From the NCBI GenBank assembly GCA_964059195.1, contig CAXKWD010000007.1:23075023-23139022 (forward strand): a DNA stretch of 64,000 bases. Direction: 5' to 3'. Positions 1 to 11,633 of this stretch are shown here, piece by piece. Source of the DNA: Ectobius pallidus. Taxonomy: Eukaryota > Arthropoda > Insecta > Blattodea > Ectobiidae. Position 1 is the stretch's first letter; each line of letters begins with the position of its first letter. The translations under genes and the position numbers were made by a program. The notes below the pieces were generated by a model. That model had not been told where the DNA came from. It searched no databases and saw nothing but the letters and a program-made list of their open reading frames with translations.

Positions 1-660
1 GTCAAGGAAATGTCATAACTAGGGTTAGGATGTTTATGGCATGTCATAGTTTTATCCTGACCTCCATTATCGCCCCAAACACAAATTAAACATGAATTGC
101 ACTTTCGTTATCCTAATGGGACCATTTTTATTTTGTGTATAAAGTCATATTTTGGTCATTTTCATGGTCTGTCATATTTCGGTCGTATTTGTAATTTAAC
201 ATCATATTTCAGTCTTAAATTCAGTAAAAGAGCCCAATTATGCAGTATGTGCACTAAATTGTCGACTTAATTTTTTTTTCAGAACAAGAGTCACGAATAT
301 TTTTATTTTACTGTAACTGAAATGTGAAGGGACAATAACAACTTCCAATAGACATATTGAAAAAAATATTTTTAGTTCACATTTGCAGGGTACTTGGAAT
401 CATTAACAGAATAGAATTTCATTACAAGTAAAACTGTAAATTACCTGTAGAAATGTTGAAAAGTGATTATCTGATTGAATTAATGTGATGTAGTAATTTA
501 GTGTCATTAAACGCTTCAAATTGGAATATTTATTTATAGAAAATACGTTTCTTTATGAGGTCATAGTTATGATTTTTGGGTTGTATTTAGTCATTTTAAA
601 GTCATATTTGTAGTCTTACTTTCAACATTTTTAGGTCACAACATAACATTGATCATTATA
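1..660. repeat. AT-rich GTCAT-motif interspersed repeat, probably non-autonomous
   Basis: The stretch is dense in variants of gtcatattt/ggtcat spaced along AT-rich DNA, in the same style as the hAT-type repeats at 47377-48449 and 49240-49802. It carries no open coding frame. I could not define terminal inverted repeats or a target duplication, and the left edge may lie outside the window. Assignment to that repeat group is inference. Confidence 0.3.
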
Positions 661-672
661 ATAAGAGGAAAT

Positions 673-700
673 GTCCGTCCGTCTGTCTGTCTGTCTGTTT
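673..700. repeat. (GTCT)n-type simple repeat
   Basis: Short run of gtcc/gtct tetramers just upstream of the MITE at 809. Confidence 0.8.
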
Positions 701-808
701 GAGTGAAATACCCAACCAAATTTAGGACACGCAGAAATCTGAAATATTTAACACAGATGAATCTAAGGAGGGTCAAATGAATCTTTTATATATATATATA
801 TATATATA

Positions 809-925
809 GTTTGGCAGCCGGTAGAGGCATTTCTTGGGAAAAAAAGTCCACTCTATATATAGTGGCACCCACTATATAGTGGGTGCCACTATATACAGAA
901 GAAATGCCTCTACCGGCTGCCAAAC
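809..925. mobile_element. 117-bp palindromic MITE, TA-flanked
   Basis: The ends are inverted copies (GTTTGGCAGCCGGTAGAGG at 809 and its reverse complement ending at 925) and match over about 28 bp. TA lies on both sides (807-808 and 926-927), as expected for Tc1/mariner-type insertion. The core holds a second, perfect 40-bp palindrome at about 856-895. A (TA)n run of about 20 bp precedes the left end. There is no coding capacity, so movement would need a transposase supplied elsewhere. Confidence 0.75.
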
Positions 926-959
926 TAATACTGTTCGACCTGTCAATCAATGAATAGAA

Positions 960-1476
960 AGGTAATTAGGCGTATTCACACTTGTCTACAGTCCACTACA
1001 ATGTTACAAAATACGTACCACAGCACGTTTACTTCACTTGAGAAGTGGTGAATGACAGCGACAACACTGGGGAAATCCATGAGACTACAGGAGCACCTGC
1101 TTTTTGTCGGTGTCAATGCAGATTTTCGGAACAATGCTATTATATTCTTTTGTATATAGACGATGGTTTGGGACGAGGTCTTCTTAAAGTGGCATGAAAA
1201 GTATATTTTAGATTTTCGCTATCGTTCGCGAGTTATGAGAAAAAACTGACAGGCATTATGATTTTAGCGCTATCGCCAAACAGATTTCGCTAATACAGAG
1301 AGATCCAATAAACTATGACTGGCAAAGCGGTGTTTTTCCAGTACCGGCGGCATTACGGTCAACGCAATACTACAGGCCAGAGTGAAGTCAGCGTCAGTAG
1401 CGTGACCTTGATTGCAGCAGTGGTGGGAAACACGTGTCCACACGCCCAGTTGTAAAACACAGCGCAACTGGTTCAT
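960..1476. other. No recognisable feature
   Basis: Mixed-composition DNA. The short open frames here have no family signature I recognise. Confidence 0.4.
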
Positions 1477-1490
1477 GGTTCATTGGGTCT

Positions 1491-1788
1491 CATTCAGATA
1501 CACGCACTACAAATCTCTAGAATACATAACTACAAGTCACTAAAAAACACACTCGGGAAATATTGCACATAAGACCTATCCGCACGTAGGTCTATCCTAC
1601 GCCAAAATACAAAGACACAAGTACACAGCCCAAACACGTCACACCATCAACATCCCCTACGGATGTACATAAGGGCACAATAGGTATACACACATCACAT
1701 ATGGTTACCAAAATTTGGTTTGACCGGAGGTTTAGGCTTAATTGCTTGGCACTCCGGGGGCAAGGGTGGGCACACCAAAAAAAAAAAA
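1491..1788 (+). mobile_element. Retroposed insert with poly(A) and 14-bp target duplication
   Basis: The 14-mer ggttcattgggtct occurs at 1477-1490 and again at 1789-1802. The roughly 298 bp between them end in 12 A residues. A direct repeat plus a terminal A-run is the hallmark of LINE-mediated retroposition. The insert may be a 5'-truncated LINE 3' end, a SINE or a processed transcript. One frame reads fairly openly for about 50 codons but I do not recognise a domain. The perfect target duplication suggests a young insertion. Confidence 0.7.
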
Positions 1789-1987
1789 GGTTCATTGGGT
1801 CTACCGGTACTTTTCAATTTTGAAATTAATTGCAGAAAATAACTGCTCTGTTGCCAAAGCAAGCGGGAAAGAAAAGCATCGCTGGAATAGGAGAATCATC
1901 GTAACAAAATGTCATAAAAGGAAGTGTTTGTCTGTTAGTGTGCGATACCCAGGCAAAGATCTAAAACTTTTAACATAGATGGACAGA

Positions 1988-2490
<503 letters not shown>

Positions 2491-2491
2491 C

Positions 2492-2511
2492 TTAATAATA
2501 ATAACAACAAC

Positions 2512-2546
<35 letters not shown>

Positions 2547-2995
2547 AAATAATACAAATATTAAAATTATTTCTGTCAACAGACTTGTAATACGAGTTTC
2601 TGACAATGTCAATCTTACATACTTAAGCCTAAGACTTACTACAATCCTACATCTAAGATGTAAAGGAGGTTAAATAAATTACAATACGTCAATTATTTAC
2701 ACTATCTTATCTTAAGTATACATTCGTAAAATTAATACTAATTAATGGCTTTTGCCTTTTTCCTGTGAGCTCAGTACAAGTTTCAGATATAACCCTTAGA
2801 GAAATAGTCAAAATATTCCTAATCAACTAAATGCATTACCCTATTAGGCCTACATAAGCTAATAATGTTCCAATTATAATTCATCCAAGGAATACAGACA
2901 TTTTTGTACTAAATATTTTTTAAACTGTGTTTTGAAATTTGGCTTGCCTACCGTTTTAATTTCTCCTAGTAACTTTTTTATACAATATGGTTCCC
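2492..2995 (-). pseudogene. LINE 3' end: reverse-transcriptase C-terminus, 3'UTR and (TTA)n tail
   Basis: On the minus strand an open segment of about 39 codons runs from 2991 to a stop at 2874-2876. It reads IKKLLGEIKTVG, then a lysine-rich stretch, then CLYSLDEL before the stop. This is the usual C-terminal signature of CR1/Jockey-type LINE polyproteins (lysine-rich helix, then YSxxEF-like end). About 310 bp of AT-rich 3'UTR follow, ending in a (TTA)n-type tail at 2492-2560. The segment before 2991 needs a frameshift to stay in frame. It resembles the end of the LINE fragment at 11843 (AYYSLNEF). Confidence 0.55.
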
Positions 2996-2999
2996 ATTA

Positions 3000-3367
3000 C
3001 ACTTACATCCTTAAATACGATTTGCTTATTGCATGTACATCTGTGCAGGGACTACAAATGTACCTCGAAGTCAGATTTTTAAATTTTGCTTTCGTTTGCG
3101 AGTCTTGACAGATGTAGGTGATTATTCTAACTGAAGGTCTAATTCAGAAATCCGTGCGCTTGAATTAGGGCGTTATGTACACGAGTCTTTACCGGCCGAC
3201 GACTCACTTCCAGGCTGCCACGTGGACCGTGCGTTCTCGGCACATAGCAAAAATAATGCATCTGTAGATTAAGCGGCAGAGTACCATGGCAACGAGACGG
3301 TACAACATTATATTATCCATACCAGGAGTCAGTTGGAGAGTTTAATGTTCTACCGGCAAGTTATATT
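3000..3367. other. Unassigned sequence
   Basis: Moderately GC-rich patches around 3170-3300, but no coding frame, inverted repeat or tRNA-like block that I can define. Confidence 0.4.
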
Positions 3368-3523
3368 GTAGCTCAAGTGGCAGAGTAGTGGCACGGAGAG
3401 CTGAAGATTTATGGTTCAAATCCCGGCCATGGCAATTAATTTTTCAGTCCAACGCTATCTTTCCACCTTGGCCTACATAAGGACAATGTAAAATAATTAT
3501 CATTCCATTTTTATTGTTCCATT

Positions 3524-3576
<53 letters not shown>
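3368..3576 (+). mobile_element. tRNA-derived SINE with (ATT)n tail
   Basis: A box-A-like segment (tagctcaagtggcagag) is followed about 45 bp later by a box-B-like segment (ggttcaaatcc), the internal RNA polymerase III promoter layout of tRNA genes. The head is too diverged to fold as a functional tRNA. A roughly 90-bp body and then about 50 bp of ATT repeats follow, which fits a SINE mobilised by a LINE with a TTA-type tail. Confidence 0.6.
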
Positions 3577-3677
3577 GTTTCAGTGTGAAACAAATTTCAT
3601 ATGAACGTTACATTCAGTTATTCCCGAGAATTCCAACAAAATCCATTGATAAATATTCCGAGAAAATCGTCCAAAAG

Positions 3678-3731
<54 letters not shown>
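3678..3731. repeat. (ATT)n microsatellite
   Basis: Pure ATT repeat grading into T-rich sequence. The open frames through it are translations of the repeat. Confidence 0.95.
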
Positions 3732-4190
3732 TTTATTTTTTATTATTTTTTTTATTTGATTTTTTAAATAAAAATGATACGGTGAGTAGCAGCACCAAAG
3801 AAAAACCATTCACATTTGTCATGGCCCACTCGAATAAACACATTCGACGAATTCTAGTGAAAAATGTGGTTTAATTAGACTTTTTTGTTTTTGAGGTTTT
3901 CTGTTCGCAGAGGATATTTAGGTTAGAAACATAGACCATTCTTTTTTTCTGAAAATGTATATCTGAACTCAAGAGTACTGGTAATTCATAACTTATGGGT
4001 GACTGATAACTCTAGACTAGATTTGAGGATCAAGTATACGTCTCCTAGTCTATCACTTATGGCAGAATAAATAAAAGAAGAATTTATCACATAAACCAGA
4101 TGCACTATAATATACTAGAAATTGAAAAGCACCGTTGATAAAGGTTACGTTAGAGGGCACATTCCCAGGAAACTGGTAGCTGCATGTAAT

Positions 4191-4213
4191 GTGTGTGTGT
4201 GTGTGTGTGTGTG
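4191..4213. repeat. (GT)n microsatellite
   Basis: Uninterrupted GT dinucleotide run. Confidence 0.95.
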
Positions 4214-4765
4214 GAGATCTCCATTTAACATGACCTAGTTTTCCACATGACGTCGGTAGATGATTGATATTGATATCTCAAAGAGATGGCAAACATTGCA
4301 ACTAATTCAGAATAATATCCACATTCAATTGAAACGTCCGACAGAAAGAGACGGAAAATGACTATCCCTAAGAGATAAAGAAGATATAGTGTTGTACTTA
4401 CAAAAAATGAAAATGCATGGACATTTTTCTCTTCAGAGTCAGGCCTAAGGTATAACTTTTATACACAACTCTGAGTAAAATATTTAATCAAATTCGTAGA
4501 AAAAGATATAGCATAATAACTAACTGTACGATGACGCAGCACTTGTATGCTATTGGAAGTTTTCTAATATATAATCAGTTGTTTTATAGCACTTGAAATG
4601 AAGTGTGCAAACATTTCAGTTATAGTTGTTTTCTTGTACATTTCAAAAGCTGTTTATTCTTCAACAACAAGAGCCATTGAAGAGGAAAACACACCAACTT
4701 CTCAATTTACTTCTTTTACCGTTTCTGTTTAAGCAAGTGGTTGGAATTTTACAATACAGTACATA

Positions 4766-5259
4766 TGAGGGCCGTCCATAAAGCAAGTTTCCCTAAGGCC
4801 GTTTACACAAAAAAATCATGAAAATATTTATTGCAACAGGTATAGTAAATGTTCAGTTATTTTTCAATATATTCGCCACAGGAATTGAGATATTTGTCAT
4901 ACCGTGGGACCAACTTTTTAACACATGTGTCGTAGAAGCCTGGCGCCTGGGATAGATGTTTCAACATCCATCTTACAGCCCAGACCCCGCTCCCAGTGAT
5001 TTCCATCTTTTCCTACGCCTCAATAAATGACAGAGAAGCGAGATGTTTTCACACAGTGGTTTAAATCCCAGGCGGCAGACTTCTACGACACAAATGTTCA
5101 AAAGTGGGAACCACGGTATGACAAATGTCTCAATTCCTGTAGCGAATATGTTTAAAACTAGCTGAACACTTGCTGTATCTATTGCAATAAATATTTCCAC
5201 GAAATTTTGTTTTGTTTGTTTTGTTTGTAAATTGTAATGTACTTTGTGGACGGCCATCG
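4766..5259 (+). mobile_element. Fold-back mariner-type element, TA-flanked
   Basis: The ends are inverted (GGGCCGTCCATAAAG near 4769 and its near reverse complement near 5240-5256), with TA on each side (4764-4765, 5260-5261). The inverted match extends inward for roughly 190-200 bp, so the left arm (about 4766-4960) is an inverted duplicate of the right end (about 5075-5259). The right arm contains the last codons of a mariner transposase and its 3'UTR, so the left arm carries the reverse complement of that coding DNA. The 494-bp element lost the rest of the gene and gained long inverted arms. Confidence 0.75.
4965..5155 (+). pseudogene. mariner-type transposase, C-terminal remnant
   Basis: The remnant opens with HPSYSPDPAPSDFHLF, the block holding the third catalytic aspartate of DD34D mariner transposases (family consensus YSPDLAPSDFHLF). 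After a frameshift in the middle it resumes with FKSQAADFY, then PRYDKCLN, and stops at 5153-5155. These match the last 60 or so residues of mariner transposases, which are normally about 345 residues. The N-terminal helix-turn-helix region and the first two catalytic residues are absent. The piece cannot make an active enzyme. It identifies the parent superfamily of the enclosing fold-back element. Confidence 0.75.
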
Positions 5260-7117
5260 TATTACCTTAATAGCGCAAGCGTGCACTTATTATTTTATTT
5301 GAAGCCTTTTATGTAAGGTCAAATGGTTCTGGTGCTTAATGTTTTAACACATATTTCATTCTTAACCTCTCTCTTCTATAATAATAAGAGGAATCCAGGG
5401 AAACCAGGGAGTAGGATCCAGTTCATTCAGCAGGAGAATTTAATTCCCTTCCATACAATAGGTTTGTTTTTGCTCATTTCCCGTAACCTGTATGTTCTCC
5501 CTTCAATGTATTTGAATGAGCAGCTAGTTGTATTCAACATTTTCTTTTTGCATATTAACAGGCACTCTAAATGGAATAATTGTTATAAAGAGGTAAAATT
5601 AAATCTGTTCTATATAGGCCAAGTTATTTAACGATTGTTGTGCACTGGTTCTTAGGCCTGTAACTGCTGTGCCGGAAGTATGTCATGTAGTAGTTATTTT
5701 ACATGCTTATAACAATGCAGACATTAGTTACATTTACGTCCACATAAGTGCTATCGAATTGCGCGAGAATCGAGCCCACAAACTTGGTAACAGAAGGCTT
5801 CTGCCTTTATAAATATTTCATCTAGGCTGACTAAAAGGAATTAAAATTTACTTTTATTATCAACTTACGATACTATTCAACCGAGGGATAAAACATATTC
5901 TCATAAAATATTGTTAACATGTCTGTTTAAAAGTACCTTAATCTGAATCTATCATAAATCAGTTATTCAGACTGGATAGTTAGCAATACTTTCATTAGAA
6001 GAAAATTGTGCTGTATTGTGGTTCAGTTTGTTATTGTATCTTCCGTTTTTATAAATTGATCAAAATGTTCTTGCTCAGATTTTTGTGAGTTCTCCATAAC
6101 GTGTGTGTAAATATGTGAAAAGGTAAATTTGATTTATTATTTCTTTCCCCTTTTTGTACGTAACAGTACTGTAGTTATCTCTGCACTCTATGTACTATAT
6201 TCATTACTGTACTAATACTTCCACGATTGGGCACCATTTATGAACCAACTTTTGATTCCCATCAGAAAAATATCGCTTTGCACTGAGCGGGATAATGACA
6301 AAAGCAAAAAGAAGGATAATTCCTAAGAATAAGAAAGAATTTTGTAGGCCTATAGATAGATGGGTTAATAAAAATTGTTTCGGTACATTAAAAAAACTTA
6401 TATATTATCTTATTATACAATAATACATTTGTATAATATTCAGAATTAAGTATTTTAAAATTTCAAAATCACAGAGTACTAATTTTAAGGTCGGATATTT
6501 ATTTCTAATTCAAAACTTGCATTTATTAAAACTTATACATTGTACTAGAGGCAACGGAGAGAAATCTAATGCCAAACGGTTTCATAATGTAGGCTTGTCT
6601 CTAGGACAAAGTATTTTTTTTTAACAAATAAACATTTGGATTTAATATTAAATATCCAGTCATAAAATTACTTACCTAAGATTTTGGAATTTATAAAAGC
6701 CTTAATTCTTAATACTATGCAAATGTCTTCATAAATACTAGTAACGTTAGGTCGAAGTTATTTCCACCTTATTCTTTCAGAAATTTCTATCGAATGTGGA
6801 TTTTGATCTGACACAGTTTAGATACAGTATTTGGCGTCTCTGTGGCAAATGTTTTTTACAATTTAGGTCCATGATTAATTATCATTTTTGTAATTAGGCC
6901 TACTTAGTTGAAATGCGGTAACAGAGTTGTGTTTCATGTGAAAATATTATTTAACGGAACAAAGTAGGCCTACTCTGAAATGGTCAAAATAATTATCTCT
7001 GCCTCCTCTTGAACAAGAATATATATATTCATACATTTTAAATTTGAAGCAAATACATTTAAATAGAATTTGCATCCCTTTTGAAATTAAAGAAAGTATT
7101 TCAATTAGTTCAAACTT
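5260..7117. other. AT-rich sequence, nothing recognised
   Basis: No coding frame with a family signature, no terminal repeats and no tRNA-like box. The open frame at 5323-5631 has no recognisable features. Several TAGGCCTA palindromes occur (about 6346, 6896, 6965). Confidence 0.5.
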
Positions 7118-7662
7118 AAAAAGAAAGTAAGAAGTCGTAAAATGGGCAAGATACTTTCTGATATTTTAATCAAAGACTTAAAACTCATCATATGTAACCT
7201 CCATATACTTAACTAACTCTTGGAGCAGAATTATTATGAATAACATCCACCATACACAAAAAACTGCCCAGGCAAGGACAAAGGAAGCTAGGAACAAGAG
7301 AAGGCAATGAGAGAGGAAGAAAATGATGATAAAGAGTATGTATTGTAGATAGTGTGCTGAGATTTTGCATTACAAAATGTACTACATAAAACTGGTAGCA
7401 TATTTACTTTGATACCATAATAATTATAAGATTTAGAGATATTCCTATGTCGTGAATTTCATTATGTTTTTGTGTGACGGTTTTTATACAAGTGTTATAT
7501 TTTTTTTAAAACTAGTCCAGTGAAGATAGATTCATAGTTCTGCTCCAAGAGTTAGTTAAGTATACGGAGGACATACATGGTAAGTTTTAAGTCTTTGATT
7601 AAAATATTTTCAGAAATTAAGGTGCATAAACTTTCCCATTTTACGTTCTCTTATTTTCTTTA
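7118..7662. mobile_element. Fold-back element with about 125-bp inverted arms
   Basis: The left arm (7118-7242) and right arm (7529-7662) are inverted copies, sharing for example aactaactcttggagcag at about 7210 and its complement at about 7540. The match is high with small indels. A spacer of roughly 285 bp has no coding frame. I could not identify a clear target duplication, so the superfamily is unknown. Confidence 0.65.
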
Positions 7663-8152
7663 TTAAGCCAATGAAGCCACTAGCATAAGCCAATAAGAAA
7701 TTTAATTCTGAAAGTAACTTGAAATCAATATCCTTAGTAGTGTTTTATTAATAGCGACTTAAAGTTAGTACTGTCCAGAAAGAGAACAACCAGAATACTT
7801 TGTTTCTTTAAACTCACTTTTATATTATGTAAAAACTTGCAATCTATAACACAGAGCGTGGCTTCCTGTAAATAGAAACATCAGGATTTTTCCGCCTTTA
7901 CCCAGGATTGCCTCTGTTAGAGAGCTGAGTCAACCAAAGAGCCTTTGTACACCAGCTCGATTAGATCAATTAAATAATTCTTATTACCTTATTGGGTATC
8001 GTAATGACTGCACAGGATAAAGACGCATACCCAAATTACCAACTTCAATTTCCAAGTTTAATAAACACTGTCTTAGAATAGATCATAGTATTTAACTTAT
8101 AGCCTACTACTAACTTTTGTGTCAAGTCAAACTATTTTACAACTTTGAATTT

Positions 8153-8435
8153 TCACCATCTTCGACCCCATCCTCGCCTTGTTCTGAGTGAGTGTGTGTG
8201 TGAATGGTGTGTATCGTCCTATGTGTTCGTGTTGTCTCGGAGGTGGCCCCGGCATTGGGCTGATCACTCATCCAGGGAGGCCCTCCATGTCCTTGTCTGG
8301 TCAAAAAAGTATGTATGTGATCCAAAGACAATCCCTCTCCCGACAGGTCTCGGCCCTGTAAGGCCCGGGTGGCTTGGGTCGCTTAAATCCTAAAAGGGAG
8401 AGGTAAAACCACGACAAAGAAAGAAAGAAAGAAAT
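8153..8435 (+). mobile_element. Long SINE, 5'-truncated copy 1
   Basis: This matches the body and 3' part of the fuller copy at 22350-22812: shared blocks include catcctcgccttg, gtgtgtgtgaatggt, ggcattgggctgatcactca and gggagaggtaaa. It ends in an (AAAG)n-type tail. The tRNA-like head seen in the 22-kb copy is missing, as expected for incomplete reverse transcription. Both short open frames here are by-products of the SINE. Confidence 0.75.
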
Positions 8436-8439
8436 AAAT

Positions 8440-9480
8440 TATTTGCACCAAGAATAAATTCTTCCCGAATAGGTCAACAGAAAGCGTTACTCTAGGTTAC
8501 TTATAAGTTAAATTATTTTAATAAACTTACAGGTAGAAGTTCAATATTGGACTTATAAACTACACGGATTTTGTAAAGAAGAAATCTATTATATATCAGC
8601 CAGTTGCATTCAAGGATTTACTTTTTATTTTACCTTCAGTATTTTCATACTTATTCTCAGCTAATCTCTTTTGGAGTCATTCAGAATCACCCTGTATTAA
8701 GTATGACTACACTATAAAATAAACTAGGTCTGGCTATCGTTTACAGCAATGAAAGATAGAGGCAAATGGCGTACGATGGAATATTTTCTGGAGACAGCAA
8801 TATTAACGTCTTCTCTAGGGTTGAGGGTATCATTTCATAGCTCCGGACAATATTTATTACGACTCAATAAATTCCATCCCCCTCCCGCAAACATTCATTT
8901 CGAAGAAATAATAAAAAATGAGTTGCCATTTATTATTTTAAAGAAGGGCTGTAGATATGAACTATTATAAATATTGGCGCACGTACGCCACATCTATTTT
9001 GATATGGATTCCACCGCGAGTTTGAAAGCAGGCAGATATAGTAGATAACATCATCATAAATCTTGGGATGCGCTAAAATTGCGTTTGATTTGAATGAGAG
9101 TCGATGCTGGTATGAGGAGAAGCAAACTTCTATTTCTTTAGAATGAGGCATCTATTTCATAACATGCAGAACATATGAATTCTTTTCAGATACTGTGTCT
9201 CTACTTTCCAATATGTGATCATGTTCTTTCGAGATTTGATGAGGCTGGCCATATTATAGCCTACTATCTTGCAAAAGTAATCCGTATTTATAGATGTCTG
9301 TGGGTTATTTTAATCTGATGCTAAATACCCAGTCAGCATTTTAGGTAGATTTTGAAGAAAAATCTACCTAGGCCTATTGGGATCGGTATCATGTCATGAC
9401 TTTCGAAAAATTCTTTCATATCTTTACGTTTCATGCCTCCATAAGTACGAAACCACTGCCCGTTCAAAAATTTCTTTTTG
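8440..9480. other. AT-rich sequence with one small hairpin
   Basis: The only structure seen is a short hairpin at about 9342-9370 (taggtagatttt and its complement). The open frames at 8749-8970 and 8933-9151 show no family features. Confidence 0.45.
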
Positions 9481-9482
9481 TA

Positions 9483-10554
9483 TCTAATATATAAAATCGA
9501 AAGTGTGTATGTATGTATGTATGTATGTATGTATGTATGTTTGTTCCTTATACAAATATACATTTCTTTACCAATTTGTACGAAATTTTGCACACATACC
9601 CAGTTAAGCCCGGGAAGTAACGCGGTCAACATTAAAATTCAAACAAATCACTCCTTCCCTTGAACGTTTATATAATTTATGAGAATATTATACTGAAAAA
9701 TGAAATCCAATTCAGTTGTCAAGACAATAGTGTATTGTTTACACAGTTCACATAGGGCTTTGATCACTACATAATATTGGACTTTAACGAATTCTGATGC
9801 TAACGATGTAATACATTTGTAAAAATAATTCTTAAAGAATAAAATCCACGAAAATAAAGCACATTGTAATGCAGTCCCATAACTATCTCTACCCTCGACA
9901 TGGAAAATATAATTTTCTCACTTCACATTTTGATGTAGAATAAGCGGTCGTATTGCAGGGACAGCTTAAGTGTTTGCCAATGAGTATGCTATATCAGCAG
10001 TCTGTAAAAAATCCTATCAACGGATACGTTATTCATAGCTATAGGCTTTGTATTAGTTGAGAAATAGGGATGTTTATCATAGACCCTAAGCATCTGAAAG
10101 AAGACAAAATGGGATGGAACATTTTCAGTCCTATGCCCGGTGTATATTATGTCCGAGGTTTTTCGGGAAGAAAGTATGAAAGTGATGTTGATTTTTTTTA
10201 TTTCAGCCCCGAAACGGTTGTATGGTAATATGGGACTGAGAAATACAATTTTCCGTTAAGACAATACAATCTTATGTAACCGGAATTTATGTTTCTTCTT
10301 ATTTCAACCCCTCCCAGGCATAATGTGTAGAAGCAACGGAATGCAACATTCAACATCCTCTATGAGCCATAGAAAGCTATAAGTTTTCTGAAGGAATAGT
10401 TTGAGTGTGATAGTCGTTCTTCCTCATTTCAAATTTGACATACACATTACATAGCCTAAGGACCCAGAGTTTCAAAATCGAAAGTCCTCCAAAAGTTAAT
10501 TTGAAATTACAAAATACAAAGCCCGGGCGAGCCGCGCCGGGCCTTTTCAGCTAG
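9483..10554 (+). mobile_element. Helitron-like element, copy A of a head-to-tail pair
   Basis: It starts with TC (tctaatatataaaatcgaaa) after an A. It ends with a GC-rich hairpin (gcccgggcgagccgcgccgg at about 10521) followed by CTAG and then T. That is the canonical Helitron terminal pattern (5' TC, 3' stem-loop plus CTRR, insertion between A and T, no target duplication). A (TATG)n run lies close to the 5' end. The element is 1072 bp and encodes no Rep/helicase, so it is non-autonomous. Homologues in this window end at 11583, 19138 and 57293. Confidence 0.75.
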
Positions 10555-11583
10555 TCTATTATATAAAATCGAAAGTGTGTATGTATGTATGTATGTTTGT
10601 TCCCTATACAAATCTACATTTCTTTACCAATTTACACGAAATTTTGCACACATACCCCGTTATGCCCGGGAAGTAACGCGGTCAACATTAGAATTCAAAC
10701 AAATCAGTCCTTCCCTTCATAATTATATAATTTCTGAGAATATTATATTGAAAAAAATGAAATACTGTTCAGTTCACATGAAAACAGTGTATTGTTTTTA
10801 ATCTGATCACATAGGGCTTTGTCAACTATATAATGCTGGACTTTAACGAATTATGATTCCATCGACATATAACTTACACTGGCGAAAATAATTACTGAAA
10901 AATGAAATCCACGAAAATAAAGCACAGTGTGATGCAGTCAGATAACTTTCTCTACCCTCGACATAAGAAATATTTTCTCGCTTCTCATTTTGATGAAGAA
11001 TAAGAGGTCGTATTGCAGGGGCAAATTAAGTGTGTGAGTATGCTATATCAGAAGTAGGTAAATAATCCTTTCCGCTGATACGTTATCCATAGCTGTAGGC
11101 TTTGTATTAGTTGAGAAATAGGGATGTTTATCATAGGCCCAAAGCATGGGATGGAACATTTTGAGTCCTATGCTCGCAGTATATTATGTCCCGGGTTTTA
11201 GGGGAGGAAAGTATGAAAGTGATACTGCATTTCTCTTTTATTTCAGCCCCGACACGGTTGTATGGTAACATGAGAATGAGAAATAAAGTCCCCGTCAAGT
11301 CAATACAATCTTATGTAATTTATGTTTCTTCTTATTTCAACCCCTCCCAGGCATGATGTGTAGAAGCAACGGAATGCAGCATTCGACATCCTCTATGAGC
11401 CATAAAAAGCTATATCTAGCCTTTTCTGATGGAATAGTTTGTGTGTGATAAATCTTTTTCTTCATTTGAAGTTCTACATACATATTATATAAGGACCTAG
11501 AGTTTCAAAATAGAAAGTCCTCCATAAGTTAATTTCAAATTAAAAAATACAAAGCCCGGGCAACGCCGGGCCTTTTCAGCTAG
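10555..11583 (+). mobile_element. Helitron-like element, copy B abutting copy A
   Basis: The TC start lies directly after the CTAG end of copy A, so the two are head-to-tail with no spacer. It ends with the hairpin gcccgggcaacgccgggc and CTAG at 11580-11583, followed by T. The interior aligns with copy A throughout, with scattered indels. It is even closer to the partial copy at 12776-13000. It is 1029 bp, with no long coding frame. Confidence 0.75.

Positions 11584-11584
<1 letters not shown>

Positions 11585-11632
<48 letters not shown>
11585..11632. repeat. (TAA)n, the 3' tail of the adjoining minus-strand LINE
   Basis: It directly abuts the 3' end of the LINE fragment on its right. On the minus strand it reads (TTA)n after AATAAAGATT, as in LINEs whose tails are short tandem repeats. 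Confidence 0.8.

Positions 11633-11633
<1 letters not shown>

Noticed and set aside
1..660. Complete hAT-type element at the window start
   Set aside because: The interior style matches, but terminal repeats and an 8-bp duplication could not be found, so only a repeat is reported.
4973..5257. Minus-strand 94-codon frame
   Set aside because: It is the shadow of the plus-strand mariner transposase remnant.
8137..8393. Opposed open frames at 8.1-8.4 kb, and similar ones at 22.5 and 55.5 kb
   Set aside because: All fall inside copies of the same long SINE, so the similar peptides reflect the repeat rather than a gene family.
9342..9370. Hairpin taggtagatttt ... complement as a terminator
   Set aside because: Rho-independent terminators are not expected in this type of genome, and the stem is AT-rich and isolated.
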